Origin: Vibrio spartinae
GTDB taxonomy: Bacteria; Pseudomonadota; Gammaproteobacteria; Enterobacterales; Vibrionaceae
Direction of reading: 5' to 3'
DNA: 64,000 nucleotides
NCBI RefSeq assembly: GCF_024347135.1
Contig: NZ_AP024907.1
Coordinates: 1-64,000 of the forward strand
Part shown: positions 62,800 to 64,000 of the stretch, piece after piece
How positions within the stretch are numbered: the first letter of the stretch is position 1
Layout of the letters: each line of letters opens with the position of its first letter
Notes under the pieces: model-generated
Told to the model about the DNA's origin: nothing
The model's database searches: none
Seen by the model: only the letters and a program-made list of their open reading frames with translations
Program-made: the position numbers and the translations under genes

Positions 62800-64000
62800 T
62801 TATTTCTGCAATACCGAAATATCAGCAATTTCTAAGAATAGATTGCGTAAGTCGTTGAGCAGTGTCAGACGATTGATTTTCAGCGCTTCATCATCCGCCA
62901 TGACCATGACATCTTCAAAGAACGCGTCAACCGGCTCTTTCAGAGCTGCCAACTGGTTTAATGCTGACTGATAATCACCGTTAGCAAATGCGGGTTCCAG
63001 TGCTTCACTCAGCACCGCGACATTTTCTGCCAGTGCCACTTCAGCGCCTTCTTGAAGTAAAGCGAGGTCGACACTTTCTGCCAGTTGACCGTCAAACTTA
63101 GCCAAAATATTACCGACGCGCTTATTCGCCGCAGCCAGTGAATCCGCTGCATCGAGAGTGCGGAAATGAGAGACGGCTTTCACACGTTGATCGAAATCAG
63201 TCGGTTTGGTTGGATGACGAGCCAACACCGCCTGAATGACATCAACACTGAAGCCTTCATCTTGATACCAAGCGCGGAAACGACCGAGCATAAATTCGAT
63301 GACATCGTGCCCGACATTGGCATTGGTCAGCTTATCTCCGAATTGTGCCGTGGCTTCGGCAACTAAATCAGCCAAATCTAACTGATAGCCGTTTTCGACG
63401 ATAATCCGCAAAATCCCCAATGATGCCCGACGTAATGCGTATGGGTCGGATCCTTTCGGTGCCTGACCAATCCCAAAAATACCGACAATGGTATCCAGCT
63501 TATCGGCAATCGCGACTGCGGAAGAGATCGCATTACTTGGCAGACGATCACCGGCAAAGCGTGGCATGTACTGTTCATTCAGTGCCAGTGCCACTTCTTC
63601 GGCTTCACCGTCATGACGCGCATAGTGCATCCCCATGATGCCTTGCGTCTCGGTGAATTCGAATACCATTGATGTCATCAGGTCGCATTTTGCCAGCAGT
63701 GCTGCACGGGTTGCTTTCTCGACATCGGCACCGATGCTTTTGGCAACGTAAGCCGCCAATACGGCAATCCGGTCCGTTTTATCTTTGATGCTGCCCAGTT
63801 GTTTCTGGAAGATTGCCGTTTCAAGTTCTGGCAGACGATCAATGAGCGGACGTTTGCGGTCATTGTTAAAGAAAAACTCTGCGTCAGCCAGACGTGGACG
63901 CACAACTTTCTCATTGCCTTCGATGACGTGACGTGGTTCTTTCGACTCAATATTGGAGACGAAAATAAACTTCGGTAACAGGTTTTTATTGACGTCGTAA
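62800..64000 (-). CDS. glyS: GlyS, glycyl-tRNA synthetase beta subunit (partial)
   Basis: The beta subunit of the heterotetrameric glycyl-tRNA synthetase, needed for tRNA binding. The window holds only its last 400 residues. The open frame continues past the right edge (reading leftward, [20 protein letters not shown] ... [14 protein letters not shown]). The sequence [20 protein letters not shown], the HD-like [16 protein letters not shown] and [17 protein letters not shown] are typical. It ends with the DALR-type anticodon-binding region ([20 protein letters not shown]). Confidence 0.96.
   Translation of the reverse strand, partial: YDVNKNLLPKFIFVSNIESKEPRHVIEGNEKVVRPRLADAEFFFNNDRKRPLIDRLPELETAIFQKQLGSIKDKTDRIAVLAAYVAKSIGADVEKATRAALLAKCDLMTSMVFEFTETQGIMGMHYARHDGEAEEVALALNEQYMPRFAGDRLPSNAISSAVAIADKLDTIVGIFGIGQAPKGSDPYALRRASLGILRIIVENGYQLDLADLVAEATAQFGDKLTNANVGHDVIEFMLGRFRAWYQDEGFSVDVIQAVLARHPTKPTDFDQRVKAVSHFRTLDAADSLAAANKRVGNILAKFDGQLAESVDLALLQEGAEVALAENVAVLSEALEPAFANGDYQSALNQLAALKEPVDAFFEDVMVMADDEALKINRLTLLNDLRNLFLEIADISVLQK

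Overview
The window is a gamma-proteobacterial chromosome segment that looks like Vibrio (Vibrionaceae) chromosome 1 at its replication origin. It starts in an oriC that matches the E. coli layout box for box. It then carries mioC, mnmE, yidC, yidD, rnpA, rpmH, an amino-acid ABC transporter, dnaA-dnaN-recF-gyrB and, at the far end, glyS. Protein sequences such as DnaA, YidC and MioC are Vibrio-like. The species is not resolved.

Layout. (1) 1-2130: oriC, mioC and a small unknown gene. (2) 2298-4548: a patch of accessory genes: an hcp gene with its middle deleted, the tail of a probable toxin followed by a lipoprotein, a LysR regulator and a DUF1330 protein. (3) About 4650-5948: a decayed 1.3-kb cassette with a frameshifted rhuM. 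(4) About 5948-34050: a 28-kb genomic island inserted at the last codons of mnmE (the SGI1-type site), with a tyrosine integrase beside mnmE and a 22-bp direct repeat at both ends. (5) 34032-47061: core genes of the origin region. (6) 47119-52271: a small secreted protein, heat-shock ibpA, msrPQ, an acetyltransferase and avtA. (7) 52526-62435: a guanidine-degradation operon read from a guanidine-I riboswitch. (8) 62604-64000: tandem repeats and glyS, cut by the window end.

The island is a DNA phosphorothioation (PT) defence island. The rightward operon dptF-dptG-dptH encodes PT-dependent restriction. It runs straight into a sulfur-binding-domain HNH endonuclease, then a multi-spanning membrane protein and a second DGQHR-domain protein. 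The leftward operon dndB-dndC-dndD-dndE installs the sulfur, with a PT-associated methyltransferase gene upstream. No dndA is present, so a host cysteine desulfurase would have to serve. The two operons converge on a terminator at 20546-20590. This cargo sits between two copies of the palindrome CTTTCACATGTGAAAG. Outside these, two backbone operons pointing away from the cargo (8205-9273 and 28322-30595) share a GCCCAAAATGGGC palindrome about 75-80 bp before their first genes. Backbone genes include an XRE regulator with three CTTAG-N5-CTAAG sites, AlpA-like and excisionase-like proteins, a DUF927 ATPase and several very small proteins. No relaxase or conjugation gene is seen.

The 52.5-62.4 kb operon reads: riboswitch, ABC substrate-binding protein, permease, ATPase, two urea-carboxylase-associated proteins (now linked to carboxyguanidine deiminase), urea/guanidine carboxylase and allophanate hydrolase. 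It would import guanidine and break it down to ammonia and CO2.

The points most worth following up are the membrane-protein/DGQHR pair and the SBD-HNH nuclease inside a self-modifying PT system, the paired palindromes and 9-bp iterons that frame the island modules, and the toxin/immunity and Hcp remnants next to oriC.
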